Positions 45,244 to 56,296 of a DNA stretch of 64,000 bases are shown piece by piece. Origin of the DNA: Spodoptera frugiperda (taxonomy: Eukaryota > Arthropoda > Insecta > Lepidoptera > Noctuidae); assembly GCF_023101765.2 (NCBI RefSeq), contig NC_064216.1:1674001-1738000 (forward strand). The letters run 5' to 3'. How positions within the stretch are numbered: position 1 is the first letter of the stretch; every line of letters starts with the position of its first letter. The notes beneath the pieces are model-generated. The model searched no databases and was not told where the DNA came from. It was given only the letters and a program-made list of their open reading frames with translations. A program made the position numbers and the translations under genes.

Positions 45244-45392
45244 TCAGTACCCTTAATATAGTATGCATGTTAATCGAAACGAGACCGGGTTCGGCGCTTT
45301 GATTGGTTGTTTTATTGAAGACGACTAATCAGAGCGCCGAACGTGCTGTCGATTGCTTTAAACTTAAAGCAAACTTGTACTTAGGGTACAGT
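45244..45392 (+). repeat. Foldback MITE I, most complete copy
   Basis: Ends CAGTACCCTTAATATAGT (left) and ACTTGTACTTAGGGTACAG (right) form terminal inverted repeats. Inside, CGGCGCTTTGATTGGTTG faces CTAATCAGAGCGCCGAACG. Length about 149 bp. Confidence 0.7.
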
Positions 45393-45447
45393 AGTGCACA
45401 TTAGATAAATCACCCATTTTCGATCTGTTATGTTTGTACATTTTAAT

Positions 45448-45620
45448 AGGAGAGATCTTGATCCAGGCAAACGAGCACATGGATCACCTGATGGTAAGTA
45501 ATCAGAGCCACCTATAGACACCTGCAACACCAGAGAAGCCACAGGTGCGTTACCGGCCTTTAAAACTTTTAATACGCTCTTTTCTTGAAGGTCGTATCAT
45601 CAGGACAGCTCTTTCCATAG
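45448..45620 (-). repeat. Interspersed repeat A2, copy 2
   Basis: GGCAAACGAGCACATGGATC, ACCTGATGGTAAGTAATCAG, GCAACACCAGAGAAGCCACA and CTCTTTTCTTGAAGGTCGTA. Confidence 0.75.
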
Positions 45621-46071
45621 TTTTGATGTGCGAGGCAGAGAATTTTGAGAGAAACGCACATGAAAGTATACTTTTCTAGATTTCAAATCTAGAAAAATAA
45701 TATTGGCAAACTTAATCATTCAACCCGTAACCTTGTATTTCCGTTTTCCTTTAAAAACTTCAAAATATCGAAAAATGTGTCAATAGTCAGTACACACCTA
45801 AATTAATTTTACCCGATTCTTACGAAACAGTTTGATAAGATTTTTTTATCAGATTACAATCGTTTACTAAAAACGATTACAAATTCATTCAACATATTTT
45901 AATGTTGATTTCCAGAAATTACATTTGGGTTATAATTTAAACCACACCTATTTCTGATAGCACCTAAATATTTTTTATCAGTATACTAACTTCTGCCAGC
46001 GGATTCGTCCGCGTTAACCCTTATAAGTACAGGAACAGTAGTGTACTGTCACGCTTAGGCTGTCACTATTC

Positions 46072-46300
46072 TACTAATTTTATAAATGCGAAACTTTGTT
46101 CATTTTTTTTTTTATAAAAATATTGACGTGTAAAACTGCTCTTTTGTAGCCTATTTACAAAAATAAATTCATTGTTTCATTGTTTCGTCAGTTCAAAACG
46201 GTTGAAGGGAAGGAGATGAAATTTGGAATAGGGCTAGATTATGGTCTACAATAACACAAGCCACTTTTTATTCCACGTGACGATGACAGAAGTTAGTTAG
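46072..46300 (+). repeat. LINE-tail-like repeat E, degraded copy with insert
   Basis: CTACTAATTTTATAAATGCG, AAGGAGATGAAATTTGGAAT, AGATTATGGTCTACAATAAC and CCACTTTTTATTCCACGTG. About 70 bp of extra sequence separates the two halves. Confidence 0.55.
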
Positions 46301-47190
46301 GTATCTATATAGTACCTATATAGGTTCAGTGATTTCTATCTAGTAACCTATTGAATGCACTAAATGTTAACCGATCACCCAAATAATTTGTGGTTTTGGC
46401 TGCTGTAAATAACGTAATATAGATGATTGTGGTACCTATTAATTGGGAGTGGTTTTAATCGACGTATTTATTGGTATAATCTGTGTGACATCTAGATAAT
46501 GCAGTGTTTATCTGCTACGGTACAAACGGAGTCTTAAAGTTTTGGTAAACATCGAAACTGATGTTTTGCTTTATTTGAAGAAAATCGTCGGTAGTGTATA
46601 AGTTTACCTTGTTTTATGTCCTAGAAAACCTATGTACCTAAAACCAATTTCATGTTGATTTATTAATAAAAATATATTGATTGTCTCATCAGTCCAATTT
46701 TTAGATGTGTACTTTAGAACCCTGTACTTTTTTCAATTACGGAATCGAAACTCGAACTCAGTAGCATTTCCAACTACAAGGCGAGCAAAATATTCACAGG
46801 CTTGAATATCAAGTGAAGCTACAAGTAGTTATTTATGTAGGAGCATAATACGAGTATAATAATAGGCACTTATACTTGTATAAAAACATATCTAAGTACC
46901 TACCATACAACATTAATTCTGTTCACGCAAAATCGTAAACAACTTATGACTCATCGAGATAAATACAAGAAAATCTTCGTATAATACACAACTAGTGTTG
47001 CCCCACAATTTCACCCACGTGCTTGACTATAATTGATGGCAATATTATGTTAAACAACCCATAACCTTCCTCAAGATTAGGACGTGGAAAGGTAAAAATA
47101 ATATTTCATTAGGCGCTGGCGGTTCCATAGATTATCGTGGCGAAAAAGGAAAACTGTTAACAGTAATATAATATTAAGTATAGATATATA
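46300..47190. other. No gene seen
   Basis: AT-rich sequence without recognisable coding or repeat content. Confidence 0.4.
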
Positions 47191-47191
47191 A

Positions 47192-47767
47192 TCTATTCCA
47201 TTTAATCTAGAAATTATTACGGAAGAACTCGAAGTAAATACAGGCTTTAATGATGCAGCAATCGACGCAAATGACGATAACGATGAAACATTTCAAATTG
47301 TCCTAGAAACTGATGGAGGTAAATAATTATGCGAACGAGGGAAAATGACAATAAATTATAATATAACCGAGACGGTACATAATGATACAAGCCATGAATC
47401 ACAACATAATGACACGAAAACTTTTGATGTTACCACTAATAAACAAACGTAGCACGAAGCTTCAATAACAAAGTTAATAGAAGAGAATTCTCAAAGTAAA
47501 CACAAATTAGCGTCAGAAACTAACGCAAAACTAACATCGTAAATAACTGAATTGAAAACAAACACGATATTTATTATAATCTATAATGGAATCAACGAAA
47601 ACAATATTAACGAGCCGATTCACACAATGCACGCAATCAAACATGAAATTGCAAACCAAATACCTTCCCACGGTTGACCGGACGAAAAACCGGTTGTTGC
47701 ATACAGAAAGGAAATCATTCTTGTACGTTCCTTACTAGTAATTATTAAAAACTACAAACTGGTTGAC
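47192..47767 (+). pseudogene. Decayed reading frame, unknown origin
   Basis: A single frame runs for about 192 codons with only four internal stops (TAA 47324, TAG 47450, TAA 47540, TGA 47675), far fewer than expected in DNA this AT-rich. The first part is acidic (ITEELEVNTGFNDAAIDAND). The middle is rich in Asn, Thr, His and Lys. The end is more hydrophobic (KEIILVRSLLVIIK). I do not recognise the protein. Mobile-element origin (a gag- or envelope-like accessory frame) and an old host pseudogene are both possible. Confidence 0.4.
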
Positions 47768-47799
47768 TGACATACCTTAGACACAAATATCCGATATAA

Positions 47800-48300
47800 A
47801 TAAACACGAACCACTACACTAAAACATATAAACACACATGTTTTTAAACTTCACTTCGTAAGGTTAAATATGTGAGTCGAATATCGATAGTCACTTTCGT
47901 TTTGAATCTATCGCACACGCGGTTGCCGGCTTTCGGCAAAAATTCGCGCGCACAACCACCTCCCACGAAGTCTCGAGCGACACTGACTTCGGTATTGTGA
48001 ATGTGAGCGGACCCATTCTCGAATACTACGCTACGGCCATTCAGGTATGTGAACAACCTCTGAGATGGGATCATTCCATTCGAATACCAACTATATTGTA
48101 TCGAGAATAAAGATAAAAGTCATATACAGGCGTAGCAGTGATAAGGCTGCGTCGATATCAGAGCTGCGTCTAGGATTCCAAACAGAGTGAGATGGGAGAC
48201 TGACGCGGTAATGTGTGAAAGAGAGAGAAGTATTTCGACATTAAGATGATTGGAGCGTGAAATTTTTATATTCAGTTTGCAGCAAAAGCGCAGCATCAGG
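47800..48300. other. Unassigned GC-richer segment
   Basis: Downstream of the decayed frame. It contains an AATAAA word at 48104-48109 and a 76-codon minus-strand open frame (47844-48074) without motif. It could be a retroelement end (LTR or UTR), but no matching second copy lies in the window. Confidence 0.25.
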
Positions 48301-48780
48301 ACAATAGTGAGTACAGGAGACTGTTACTGGTGGGCTGCTTTGTCTCATATTTTATTTAACGATGGAAAGAGATAAAACAACTATTATTTATTGTTTCAAA
48401 GCGGCTTTCCTGGTCTGGTCTTCTTTACCCTTACTCCTTGGGTATTCGAAATGAAAATATGCATTCGATATTATTCTGTTTTCCATCTTGTTCTACAAAA
48501 TCTCATCTATATGGAAAAATGGAATTGTCTGAAGCTAAGAATAGCTCACGTTTTGTTCTGATAAATCCCATTATGGGAATCAGTTTACGCCCACATTGGT
48601 TTAATTTCAAGGAATCGAAAAATTTCAATCGCACCTTTTTCCCCAATATTATTGGTGCCAGAATTTTAAGTGATTTCAGCTATTTTTAGTGTATTGCTTC
48701 CTGAGTACATGGCGATTAAAACAAATCCATTACGATATCAAGTTATCAACTCACTGATGAATTTTAACACTATAAGTTTT

Positions 48781-48930
48781 TAAACTGACATGGTCACTAT
48801 TATTAGAACTTATGACGGGATATTTACCATGTTTATTCACTTCGATGAGTTTCCAATATTTCGGCACTGTTGCAAGCGCCATGATCACGGATTAATAATC
48901 ATTTATATCCCGTCATAAGTTCTAATAATA
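48781..48930 (+). mobile_element. Foldback MITE O, copy 1
   Basis: Arms TATTAGAACTTATGACGGGA (about 48801) and its complement at 48905-48929 enclose a conserved core: GAGTTTCCAATATTTCGGCA, CTGTTGCAAGCGCCATGATC. A second member at 63541-63714 has the same core in the opposite orientation relative to its arms. Confidence 0.7.
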
Positions 48931-49469
48931 ATTTTAATAATAGTCAAATTATCTCCTTGCTCTTCTCATACTTCATACAAGATAGTCTGCACTTGCAACC
49001 ACTAAACCTCTTTGATCTTAAACCTCCCAAGAATTTACTGGAAACATTCTTCCAATTTATAAGTATTCTGCACAAGTAGATGTAGTTCCTTCGTTTATTT
49101 AAAAGCTTGTCTTGGAAAGAATTTCTTGTTACAGCAAGAACGATAAAAATCCGTTGTTGGCACAGGAGATTTTTATATATTTTATATTATTTATAGACCC
49201 AGGTGTTCGCAGATGGAATTTCTTAGAGCTAGCATAAAATTTTGTGTAGAGGGCTAACTATTATAAAAGTTAAATAGGAAAAAATATCAGGAACATGACG
49301 TCATGGTTGTCTGACTGAGAAGGGGATTTTTAAAACGTCCACTGTTATTCGGTTGTAATAATAATTATGTATTTTTGATTTTGAAGTATCCAATAGAATG
49401 TTAGTAATAATTTATAATAATAAAATACTTTATGCTATCTAAACCGGTAATAACAAAGCAAGATTTCAA

Positions 49470-49690
49470 ACTCCACTAGCTGTTGCCCGCGACTTCTTCC
49501 GCGTATAATATTGATTTCTGACAGAATTTGGGTTAATTATTTATCTAAAATAAAGTATTTTTCTACAATAAAAGTCGTATTCTTGGTACATAAGCTACGT
49601 GCCAATAAAAGTCTCGTCATCGGTCCAGCTATTTCAGAGATTAGCCAGAACAAACAGATAAACAGACACAAGAATTATCCAAAAACAAAA
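49470..49690 (-). repeat. LINE-tail-like repeat
   Basis: CACTAGCTGTTGCCCGCGAC at one end, GTCCAGCTATTTCAGAGATT and AAACAGATAAACAGACACAA at the other. A typical insect LINE tail, 5'-truncated. Confidence 0.55.
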
Positions 49691-50179
49691 CTTTGTCCAA
49701 CTCGGAAATAGAATTCGAGACCACATGCTTGACACTTGTAACAAATTCAAATAGAACAAGTCAATACTTGTTCAATCAATATTCCTTTTTAAAATTCTTA
49801 GTTCCCATACATACAGTTCATGGAATATTTTTTGTGCCCTGAGGGACCCCTATACAATAAAATAGAGGTACCTGTTAAGAAAGTTGGGATGAATGCGCAA
49901 AAAAAACTGTTTTGAGTGTTACCGCCTTGCAACGATTTAACACATAAGAATGTTAATAGATATTAGAGGTAGTTTTTGTATGGAGATAAATGACACGGCA
50001 TTTTGATGTGATTATCTAATTACTGGTAAAGATGAATAGAGAATAAAGTCATGAGATAAAGCGAATTATGAATTTGAAGGGAATATTATGGCTAAAGAAA
50101 AAAAAATGCAAGAACTGTGATGGGGTTGAAATGCAAGATAAAACAGTTACATTAATATGACAAGACCTAATAGAGAAGA

Positions 50180-50362
50180 ATGAAAAAAACATACAGAAAT
50201 TGCAATAAAATTGAGTGTCTGTCTGACGATATCCGCAAAGTGACTGGTAGTGGTTGGATGCGCAAAGCTGAAAATCGAGCTGTGAGTGGCGTGTCATTGG
50301 AGAGACCTATGTCCAGCAGTGGACGAGAACAGGCTGATAATGATGATGATGATGAGTGTCTG
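50180..50362 (+). pseudogene. LINE G C-terminal fragment, frameshifted
   Basis: DIRKVTGSGWMRKAENRAV continues, after a one-base shift, as ETYVQQWTRTG and stop, then ATAATGATGATGATGATGAG. Same C-terminal signature and TGATGA-type tail as at 43610. Confidence 0.7.
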
Positions 50363-50404
50363 ATAGATTAGAATCATAATCAAAACTTCCTATGAGTAGT
50401 ATCT

Positions 50405-50520
50405 AATAATAAGTTTGAAATCGCCAACCAGCATTGAGCATGGTGATTAATGCTCAAACCTTCTCCGTGCGAGATGAGGCCTTTGGTCAGCAGTGGACAC
50501 TTATAGGCTGTTGTTGATGA
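50405..50520. repeat. Repeat fragment related to 44150-44375
   Basis: AGTTTGAAATCGCCAACCAG, CATGGTGATTAATGCTCAAA and GTCAGCAGTGGACACTTATA, then GGCTG. It probably belongs to a LINE 3' region, because GGTCAGCAGTGGAC echoes the EAYVQQWT coding end. Confidence 0.5.
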
Positions 50521-51110
50521 TATGAAAATGCCTAATTTCTAGCAGGACGGTGACAAACAGGGTTAATAAGAAAGTACTAAGTTTTGAGCAAAAGTTGCTT
50601 CGTAAATAATATACTTATGTAAGTATCTAACACACCTGCCTGATTATTGCTTTACCTAGAACCTCATACAAAACACGCAATGAAGTGAATTTCAGCGCAA
50701 ATTACCAGTTCGCGTATTAATTATCTGATATTTGTTCAGTAACGGTTATGTACACGCCATTTTGTTTACTATGACAACCGTTATAAATTTGAAATTTGTT
50801 TGAAACCTATAATAGTTGTGGCATTCTCAGGAACTGTGTATTTTAGTTATTAACGCAAATTACGGTTCAATGGGCGCGGTTGTTTTGTTATACAAATACT
50901 AAATTGTTATTTTATCGTGTAATGCATTTGTTATAGGAAAGTAATCCTTATTATGTATAATGAAAATAGTGTAATAATTATTAGTATAAAAATAGGTGTG
51001 ATTATTAGTCGATATTGACAGCGTTTCACGTAATACGGAACTGGATGGATTTCCTAATTTGGTATTAAGTCAATAAATATCTGTGAGGCGTTTCCAATTG
51101 TTATAAGATA
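50521..51110. other. No gene seen
   Basis: AT-rich sequence without recognisable content. Confidence 0.4.
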
Positions 51111-51118
51111 TAATATAA

Positions 51119-51376
51119 TTCTCTTTCTCTCTCTCTTTCTCTTTCTCTTTCTCTTTCTCTTTCTCTTTCTCTTTCTCTTTCTCTTTCTCTTTCTCTTTCT
51201 CTTTCTCTTTCTCTTTCTCTTTCTCTTTCTCTTTCTCTTTCTCTTTTTCTCTTTCTCTTTCTCTTTCTCTTTCTCTTTCTCTCTCTCTCTCTCTCACTCT
51301 GTTTCTCCCTCTTTGTCTTTCTTTGTCTCTCTCTCTCCTTCTCTTTCTCTCTCTTTCTCCTTCTCTCTCTCTCTGG
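51119..51376. repeat. CTTTCT/CT microsatellite, about 250 bp
   Basis: An almost pure CTTTCT hexamer array (51135-51285) grades into CT dinucleotides and imperfect TCTC runs. The open minus-strand frame of alternating Arg, Lys and Glu is a low-complexity artefact. Confidence 0.95.
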
Positions 51377-51711
51377 TCATTCCCTTATCTATGAGGATCG
51401 TTATCAGAATCAAATTTGCATCTGAAGCGGATGATCTGCTTCAAGATATTTTATTCCATTCGTGATCGTGTAGTGACTACGTGACTTCCAATACAGTGTC
51501 ACAACACTGTCTCACATAACTTTGCCTGTTAGACTCATTCATGTATTGTAGTTTCGTGACCAAATAGTTAAGGCTTAGATGATAATGAATGCCATCGTGC
51601 ATTGCTTCTTAAAGCTTGTTTGGTTTTGTTTGAAATTGAGTCATACCTGTATAGATGGTCCTCTAATAGATGAGAGCAGGAATAATACTTTCCTTCATTC
51701 ACACCTACCTT

Positions 51712-51842
51712 TGGTTACATCACGCCTATCTCCCATGGCGTGTACCCTACACAGAGACAATGGAACGCCAATTGCTACGATTCTTTTTAGTTTCATCAAC
51801 AGCCATCAATCAGTCTTTTCATGCATGCTCGTCAGTTAAGCT
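51712..51842 (-). pseudogene. LINE F C-terminal relic, copy 2
   Basis: CACGCCTATCTCCCATGGCG, ACAATGGAACGCCAATTGCT and TCAACAGCCATCAATCAGTC match the F copy at 41363 over its 3'-most part. Truncated after GCTCGTCAGTTAAG. Confidence 0.6.
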
Positions 51843-51849
51843 ATCTTCA

Positions 51850-52475
51850 CTTCTCATTCTTTTTCTGAGTGAACTAACAGTCCGTATTTTTAAAATAGTA
51901 TGTAGTTTGGTGCTGATTCCAAACCTGTGAACCTTCCAAACCTGTGTTAAATCTGTAATCTGAGTTAAATGCGGTTGAATTGAAGATGATGAATTAAGGT
52001 ACATTTAGTTACAAAAAGAATCCTCCATTTAAGAACCACAATTAAGTACTCTACTAAAAGTACTTTTAGACCTTTAAACACGAAGTACAAATAGGTACCT
52101 CCATTGTTTTGTCTCAGTATCCACAATTAGGTGTAATTGCTACAATTGACAAATGACTGACGCAAGCAATTCCCTTCTAAGATTAGACGTTCAAATTGTT
52201 TCGAGATGTACTCGACTTGATGATGACTGATATAAGGTCTTGACCTGCGGCCAGAATCCTGTACACCAATATACGTTTTGAGATTAGCAATCAGGGTCAT
52301 TGAAAATTAAAGGCTTTGCAGTTTTAAGACATGTTAGATTAGTGCATTTATTTCTTTTATCTGAAGGTGTACCATTGCAAGATGTTATAGCCATATTATT
52401 ATGAGAACTACTATCCTAGCGCCCACATAACATACCTAACATTAACATAACAATACGGAATAATTAGACAATACT
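51850..52475. other. No gene seen
   Basis: No recognisable content. Confidence 0.4.
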
Positions 52476-52478
52476 CAG

Positions 52479-52782
52479 TGTGGGAGACCCATACTTCGGC
52501 ACGAATGGGTCGGCTCGACCGGAGTGATACCACGGTCGCACAGAACACCGATGTGAAACAACGCTTGCGATGGGTTTCGTTGTATGAGTAAGGTCACCAG
52601 AGGCCCAATTGCCCCCCTTCCTAATCCCGATTCCCCAACAACATTCTTAACATTTTCATACATTCCCAAAAGACCGGCAACACACTTCTAACGCCTCTGA
52701 TGTTTCGGGTGTCTATGGGCGGCGGTGATAGCTTACCATCAGGTGATTCGTCTGCTCGTTTACCAGCTTATACCATAAAAAA
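52479..52782 (+). repeat. Interspersed repeat A1, full-length copy
   Basis: GTGTGGGAGACCCATACTTC to GCTTATACCATAAAAAA, about 303 bp with a small internal insertion. Confidence 0.82.
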
Positions 52783-53430
52783 CCTTTCCTATATTTATTT
52801 AGGAAACAGACAGGCGTTTAACACAGGCTCCATTACGTAAAATAAAAAGCCTTCTGCATTGCCTATCCCTTTACATCTCCTATACCAGTATCATGGACGT
52901 AAACAACGGCCAAAGCCTGACCAACGAAGCTGAAACTCGGACGGAATGCAAACGAAGTTAAGCTTTCAGCTTTTGATTTGACAACGTAGTCTGCAATCCG
53001 AATTGCCACGCGACAGTGAGTCGGCGATTTCACACACCTTTGTGTCACTTGTCAGGGAACATGTACGGACATGTATGAACAGGTTTAGACCTGATAGGGG
53101 TGTACGTACGTCCGTACGTCATATTGTATGCGATCGCACGCACGGCTTACCCTGCAACGCATGATTGTGCGTGCCGCTGTGGTTTCCATTGTTTCTGTTC
53201 GCAAAAAGGGATATTTTTCGCGATGACAATGTATTTTTTTGGACGATATGTTTTGTTTATTTTTGCTTGTCGTTTTTGAACCTGTGTACTGTTTTGTATT
53301 TTTAAACGTCACTTTTTCAGATAAGTGCTGTTTGACGTTGGAAAGTAGGTATGTTGTGTGTAGGTATTTTAATACTTAGGTGTACTTAATTATTTATATA
53401 TGTGTATGGCCTATACAATATACATGACTT
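52783..53430. other. No gene assigned
   Basis: The base composition is more balanced than the neighbourhood between 52860 and 53200. It contains a GTACGTACGTCCGTACGTC palindrome-rich patch (53103). Two minus-strand open frames (52863-53048, 53085-53312) have no motif I recognise. Confidence 0.35.
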
Positions 53431-53447
53431 AAGACTCTAATGGTCTA

Positions 53448-53590
53448 TTGGAGCTGTTGACTGCCTAGCAGGTTACGGGAGCTCGAAAAGCAGAAGGAGG
53501 GGTGATTTTTAGTCAGTAAAATTCTGTCTCTTCCTCTCGCCTCACCCAAGGCGAGAGAAGCCATTGGATGATTCCCCCTTCAAAAAAAGC
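53448..53590 (+). repeat. Poly-A SINE B with diverged target duplication
   Basis: The unit ends in CCCTTCAAAAAAAGC. Flanks CTCTAATGGTCTA (53435-53447) and CTCTAACAGTCTA (53591-53603) agree at 11 of 13 positions, consistent with an older insertion. Confidence 0.75.
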
Positions 53591-53603
53591 CTCTAACAGT
53601 CTA

Positions 53604-54255
53604 ACACAACTGATTTGATATTGTTAAACGTATAATTAAAGAAAACGTATAATTAAGTAATAATAAACATGATATTACAACGTTATAACCAAAGATTTAT
53701 GAGAAATAGACTCCACCGTAACTTGAAATAACCAAAAAAAGAAATAATGAAAAAGTAATCAAGATTAAAAATAGAAGTTGAATCCAAGTTTTTCGTTTAC
53801 CCCAACTTGCAGTTAATTACTACAACCTCTAGGAAATAGCAATAACTTGCTTTATTATGGACATAAATAAACTTTTATGTTAGCGGGGAAGTGCTAAGAA
53901 TTCTTCGCTGAAATATTCTGAAAATGCGAGCGAGTCGAGGTTCGCGGGCCAATTACTACTGAAACTTGCTGAAAGGGGTATAACTGAAGCATTTTAGATT
54001 ATTAAAAATGCAAATATTTATTTTCATATTTTGATATTTCGCTTTTATATGTATGTTGTAATACAGTTTATGTTTCGTACATTTTCGTGAAATATTATAT
54101 AAGTTGCTTCGAGATATGAATTTTATATTTTGTTATTCTAGCAGCTAGGGATATAATATTATTTTTCGTGGAAGGCATTGGCGAATAAAGTAAACTCGCC
54201 TGTTGAGGCTGTCATCACAATGGAATGGTAACTTTTAAGAGAAAACTTAAGCTTA
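53604..54255. other. No gene seen
   Basis: AT-rich sequence without recognisable content. Confidence 0.4.
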
Positions 54256-54260
54256 TTTTC

Positions 54261-54412
54261 AAACCTTCAAGAAAAGAGCGTATTTCTTTTTAAAAGACTA
54301 GCAACGCACCTATGACTCCTTTGGTGTAGCGGGTGTTCATGAGTGCTGGTCGCTAACCATCAGGAGAACCGTCAGCTCGTTTGCCCCCTATTCCATAAAA
54401 AAATGCGTCCAA
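54261..54412 (+). repeat. Interspersed repeat A2, copy 3
   Basis: AAACCTTCAAGAAAAGAGCG, GCAACGCACCTATGACTCCT and CCATCAGGAGAACCGTCAGC, ending TATTCCATAAAAAAA. Confidence 0.78.
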
Positions 54413-54829
54413 CCTTTAGGATAGGTCCACTGAAACTTACGACTGAAGAGCCACGATCTTCAATTTCACTGTTCCTACTTATAAGAATTGCCAGTCCGTT
54501 TCGAATATAAAAAAATACTCAGTTCATCTAATATTTTACTGATAAAGTTCTATTTTCATCATAATAAGTATATCCTTTATCAATGTGCTCCCCCTCAATC
54601 CGGCTCCAACTTTCATATAGTTAGCATGTTAGCAGTTTTCCAATCAAGCTAGCCATTTAAGTCAACAGTTGCAGCATATAAACAATAGTTTTAATTAAAA
54701 TCACCCGCTGGACAGTCCAGCCTATGGATATGGGTCATAGGTGACTGACCCCACAACTACATGTCGCTTCAAAATCTTAGCTTAGTGTTTATGAATAGGG
54801 ATTACATTATAAAACTAACTAGCTTCTGA

Positions 54830-55095
54830 TCCCTAGGCTAGGCCTAGGCTTTGCTTAAATCGGCTCATACCCTGTCTATATAATCCGGAGCTGCGGACTA
54901 CCTAGCGGGTTTACCGGAGCTCCGGATTAATCAGCAGGAGTAGGAACGGGGTGGTTTTTAGTCAGTAAGGGTCTGAAACTCCCTCTCAGTCAGAGAAATC
55001 ATTGCATGATTTGACGTTTCAAAAAAAAAAAAAACAAACCCTGTCTATCTGTATACCAAATTTCATCAAAATCTGTTTAGTAGTTTCACTGTTTG
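54830..55095 (-). repeat. LINE-tail-like repeat interrupted by a SINE B
   Basis: The left part, CTAGCTTCTGATCCC...AAATCGGCTCATACCCTGTC, continues after the SINE as CTGTATACCAAATTTCATCA, AAATCTGTTTAGTAGTTTCA. Removing the SINE restores a continuous tail sequence. Confidence 0.6.
54880..55037 (+). repeat. Poly-A SINE B with exact 11-bp target duplication
   Basis: The SINE starts near CCGGAGCTGCGGACTACC and ends in A14. It is bounded by ACCCTGTCTAT at 54869-54879 and the same 11 bases at 55038-55048. It is inserted in a LINE-tail-like repeat. Confidence 0.88.
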
Positions 55096-55180
55096 TCAGT
55101 GGAATCTAAATGATCTTAGAAAGTAGGTACATGTAACTAGGAAAAAGTTACATTGGTACTTGCAGTTGCTCCGAGCCACC
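55083..55180. repeat. SINE H-related fragment
   Basis: CACTGTTTGTCAGTGGAATC, ATCTTAGAAAGTAGGTACAT and AAAGTTACATTGGTACTTGC match the body of H (31308). Confidence 0.5.
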
Positions 55181-55504
55181 ACTACATTCAACGTCTTTAC
55201 CTACCCTTCACCAAACAAGCGTGAATATATAAAATTCTCAAACTAATTAAGACAACTTTTCCCTCTTACACATTTTTCAAAAGTCACTCCAAAGTAATCA
55301 GCTTAGCCGGTATTACTAAAGGACTAGTTTATTAAAACTCAACCTAGGATCTAGACTAGAGGAATTTAATCTAGAAAAATCTTCACGTAAGATGGTTTTC
55401 GAGCTAAGTGAATATAGGAGATAAGCTTAGGTAATAAGAATGTTATGTAACGTTTACCTAGAAGGAAGGGCTAGGTGTTTCTTTGTTTTTCAGTGAATAA
55501 AATA

Positions 55505-55682
55505 CTAAGTGACAAGGGGTATCGGGTTCGATTCCCGTGTCGGGGAAAGTATTACGGGGATTTTTTCGGGTTTTCGAAAATTTCTCAGTAGTAGCACGGA
55601 GTCTGGAATTGTGCCCGGTATATGGCAATAGGATCACCCCCTATTACATGGGACTTATAACACAAATGGCGAAAATGAGGAT
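55505..55682 (+). repeat. tRNA-derived SINE D, copy with B box
   Basis: GGGTATCGGGTTCGATTCCC (B-box), GATTTTTTCGGGTTTTCGAA, GTCTGGAATTGTGCCCGGTA and CACCCCCTATTACATGGGAC. The head is 5'-truncated. Confidence 0.75.
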
Positions 55683-55685
55683 AAA

Positions 55686-55775
55686 CAAGCGTTATTTTAC
55701 GTCAGTTTTCTGTTAGGCCGTGGTATCACTCCGGCCGCGCCGGTCCATTCGTACCGAAACATGGCTCTCCCACAC
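55686..55775 (-). repeat. Interspersed repeat A1, 5' end only
   Basis: TTTTACGTCAGTTTTCTGTT, AGGCCGTGGTATCACTCCGG and AACATGGCTCTCCCACAC. Confidence 0.75.
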
Positions 55776-55824
55776 TTCTATCTTCGGGGTTAAAAGAAAA
55801 CTCGGTATCACGTTACGATAAACT

Positions 55825-56157
55825 TTAATCAGATCTTCTAGAGTCATCACCGTTCAGGGGAAACTGTCGACTTTTGAACATCAGTACAAAAGATGGATTC
55901 TTGTCCTTTGTAAAATAGTTCTTTAATGTGAAATCGTCTTGTGGGATTTCTCGTTTCACTTTCTTCGTATCGGTATCGGTATCGGTCTTGTTATCATTCC
56001 TGAATATTAAAATTTCTTTCGGCATCATACCCTTGAAATTATATTTAAATTTTGGTAGGGTGGCAGATTTTAATGTGACCATATCGAGTACCCCTGCAGC
56101 GTCAGTGGAGTCCAGGTGTAATCCGACTGTGAAGAGTAATTGTTTTTTTTTTTTCAT
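55825..56157 (-). CDS. Possible terminal exon or small gene, unassigned
   Basis: The frame is open from ATG 56157 to TAA at 55825-55827 (110 codons). The first residues are a lysine run from an A-rich stretch. A plausible 3' splice site, TTACTCTTCACAG, lies at 56127 on the minus strand, so the true coding part may be an exon of 302 nt from 56126. Codons look protein-like: a mix of charged and hydrophobic blocks (GLHLDSTDAAGVLDMVTLKS), then a TD repeat from a TCGGTA microsatellite and a basic C terminus. No transmembrane segment or family motif is recognised. It lies about 1 kb downstream of the IR gene on the same strand. The upstream side is a MITE I copy starting at 56158. It could be a last exon, a gene fragment carried by a repeat, or chance. 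Confidence 0.35.
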   Translation of the reverse strand: MKKKKQLLFTVGLHLDSTDAAGVLDMVTLKSATLPKFKYNFKGMMPKEILIFRNDNKTDTDTDTKKVKREIPQDDFTLKNYFTKDKNPSFVLMFKSRQFPLNGDDSRRSD

Positions 56158-56245
56158 CTGTTCCCTTAGTATGAGTTTGGTTTGCGGCGAGCGCCGAACG
56201 CGCTCTCATTTCGATTACTTTAAACGTAAAGCAAGTTACTTTAGT
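56158..56245 (-). repeat. Foldback MITE I, copy 5
   Basis: CTGTTCCCTTAGTATGAGTT (terminal repeat) to GCGAGCGCCGAACGCGCTCT and TTACTTTAAACGTAAAGCAA. The right end is lost. It borders the exon-like frame exactly. Confidence 0.6.
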
Positions 56246-56296
56246 TACTTCAACCCTTATCACTTAGGGGTATGTTTCCGAACCGATACGACCTTC

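Noticed and set aside
51070..51297. 75-codon Arg/Glu/Lys-rich protein
   Set aside because: Pure translation of a CTTTCT microsatellite.
53103..53130. GTACGTACGTCCGTACGTC palindromic patch as a regulatory element
   Set aside because: Could be simple-sequence drift. No gene or second copy supports a role.
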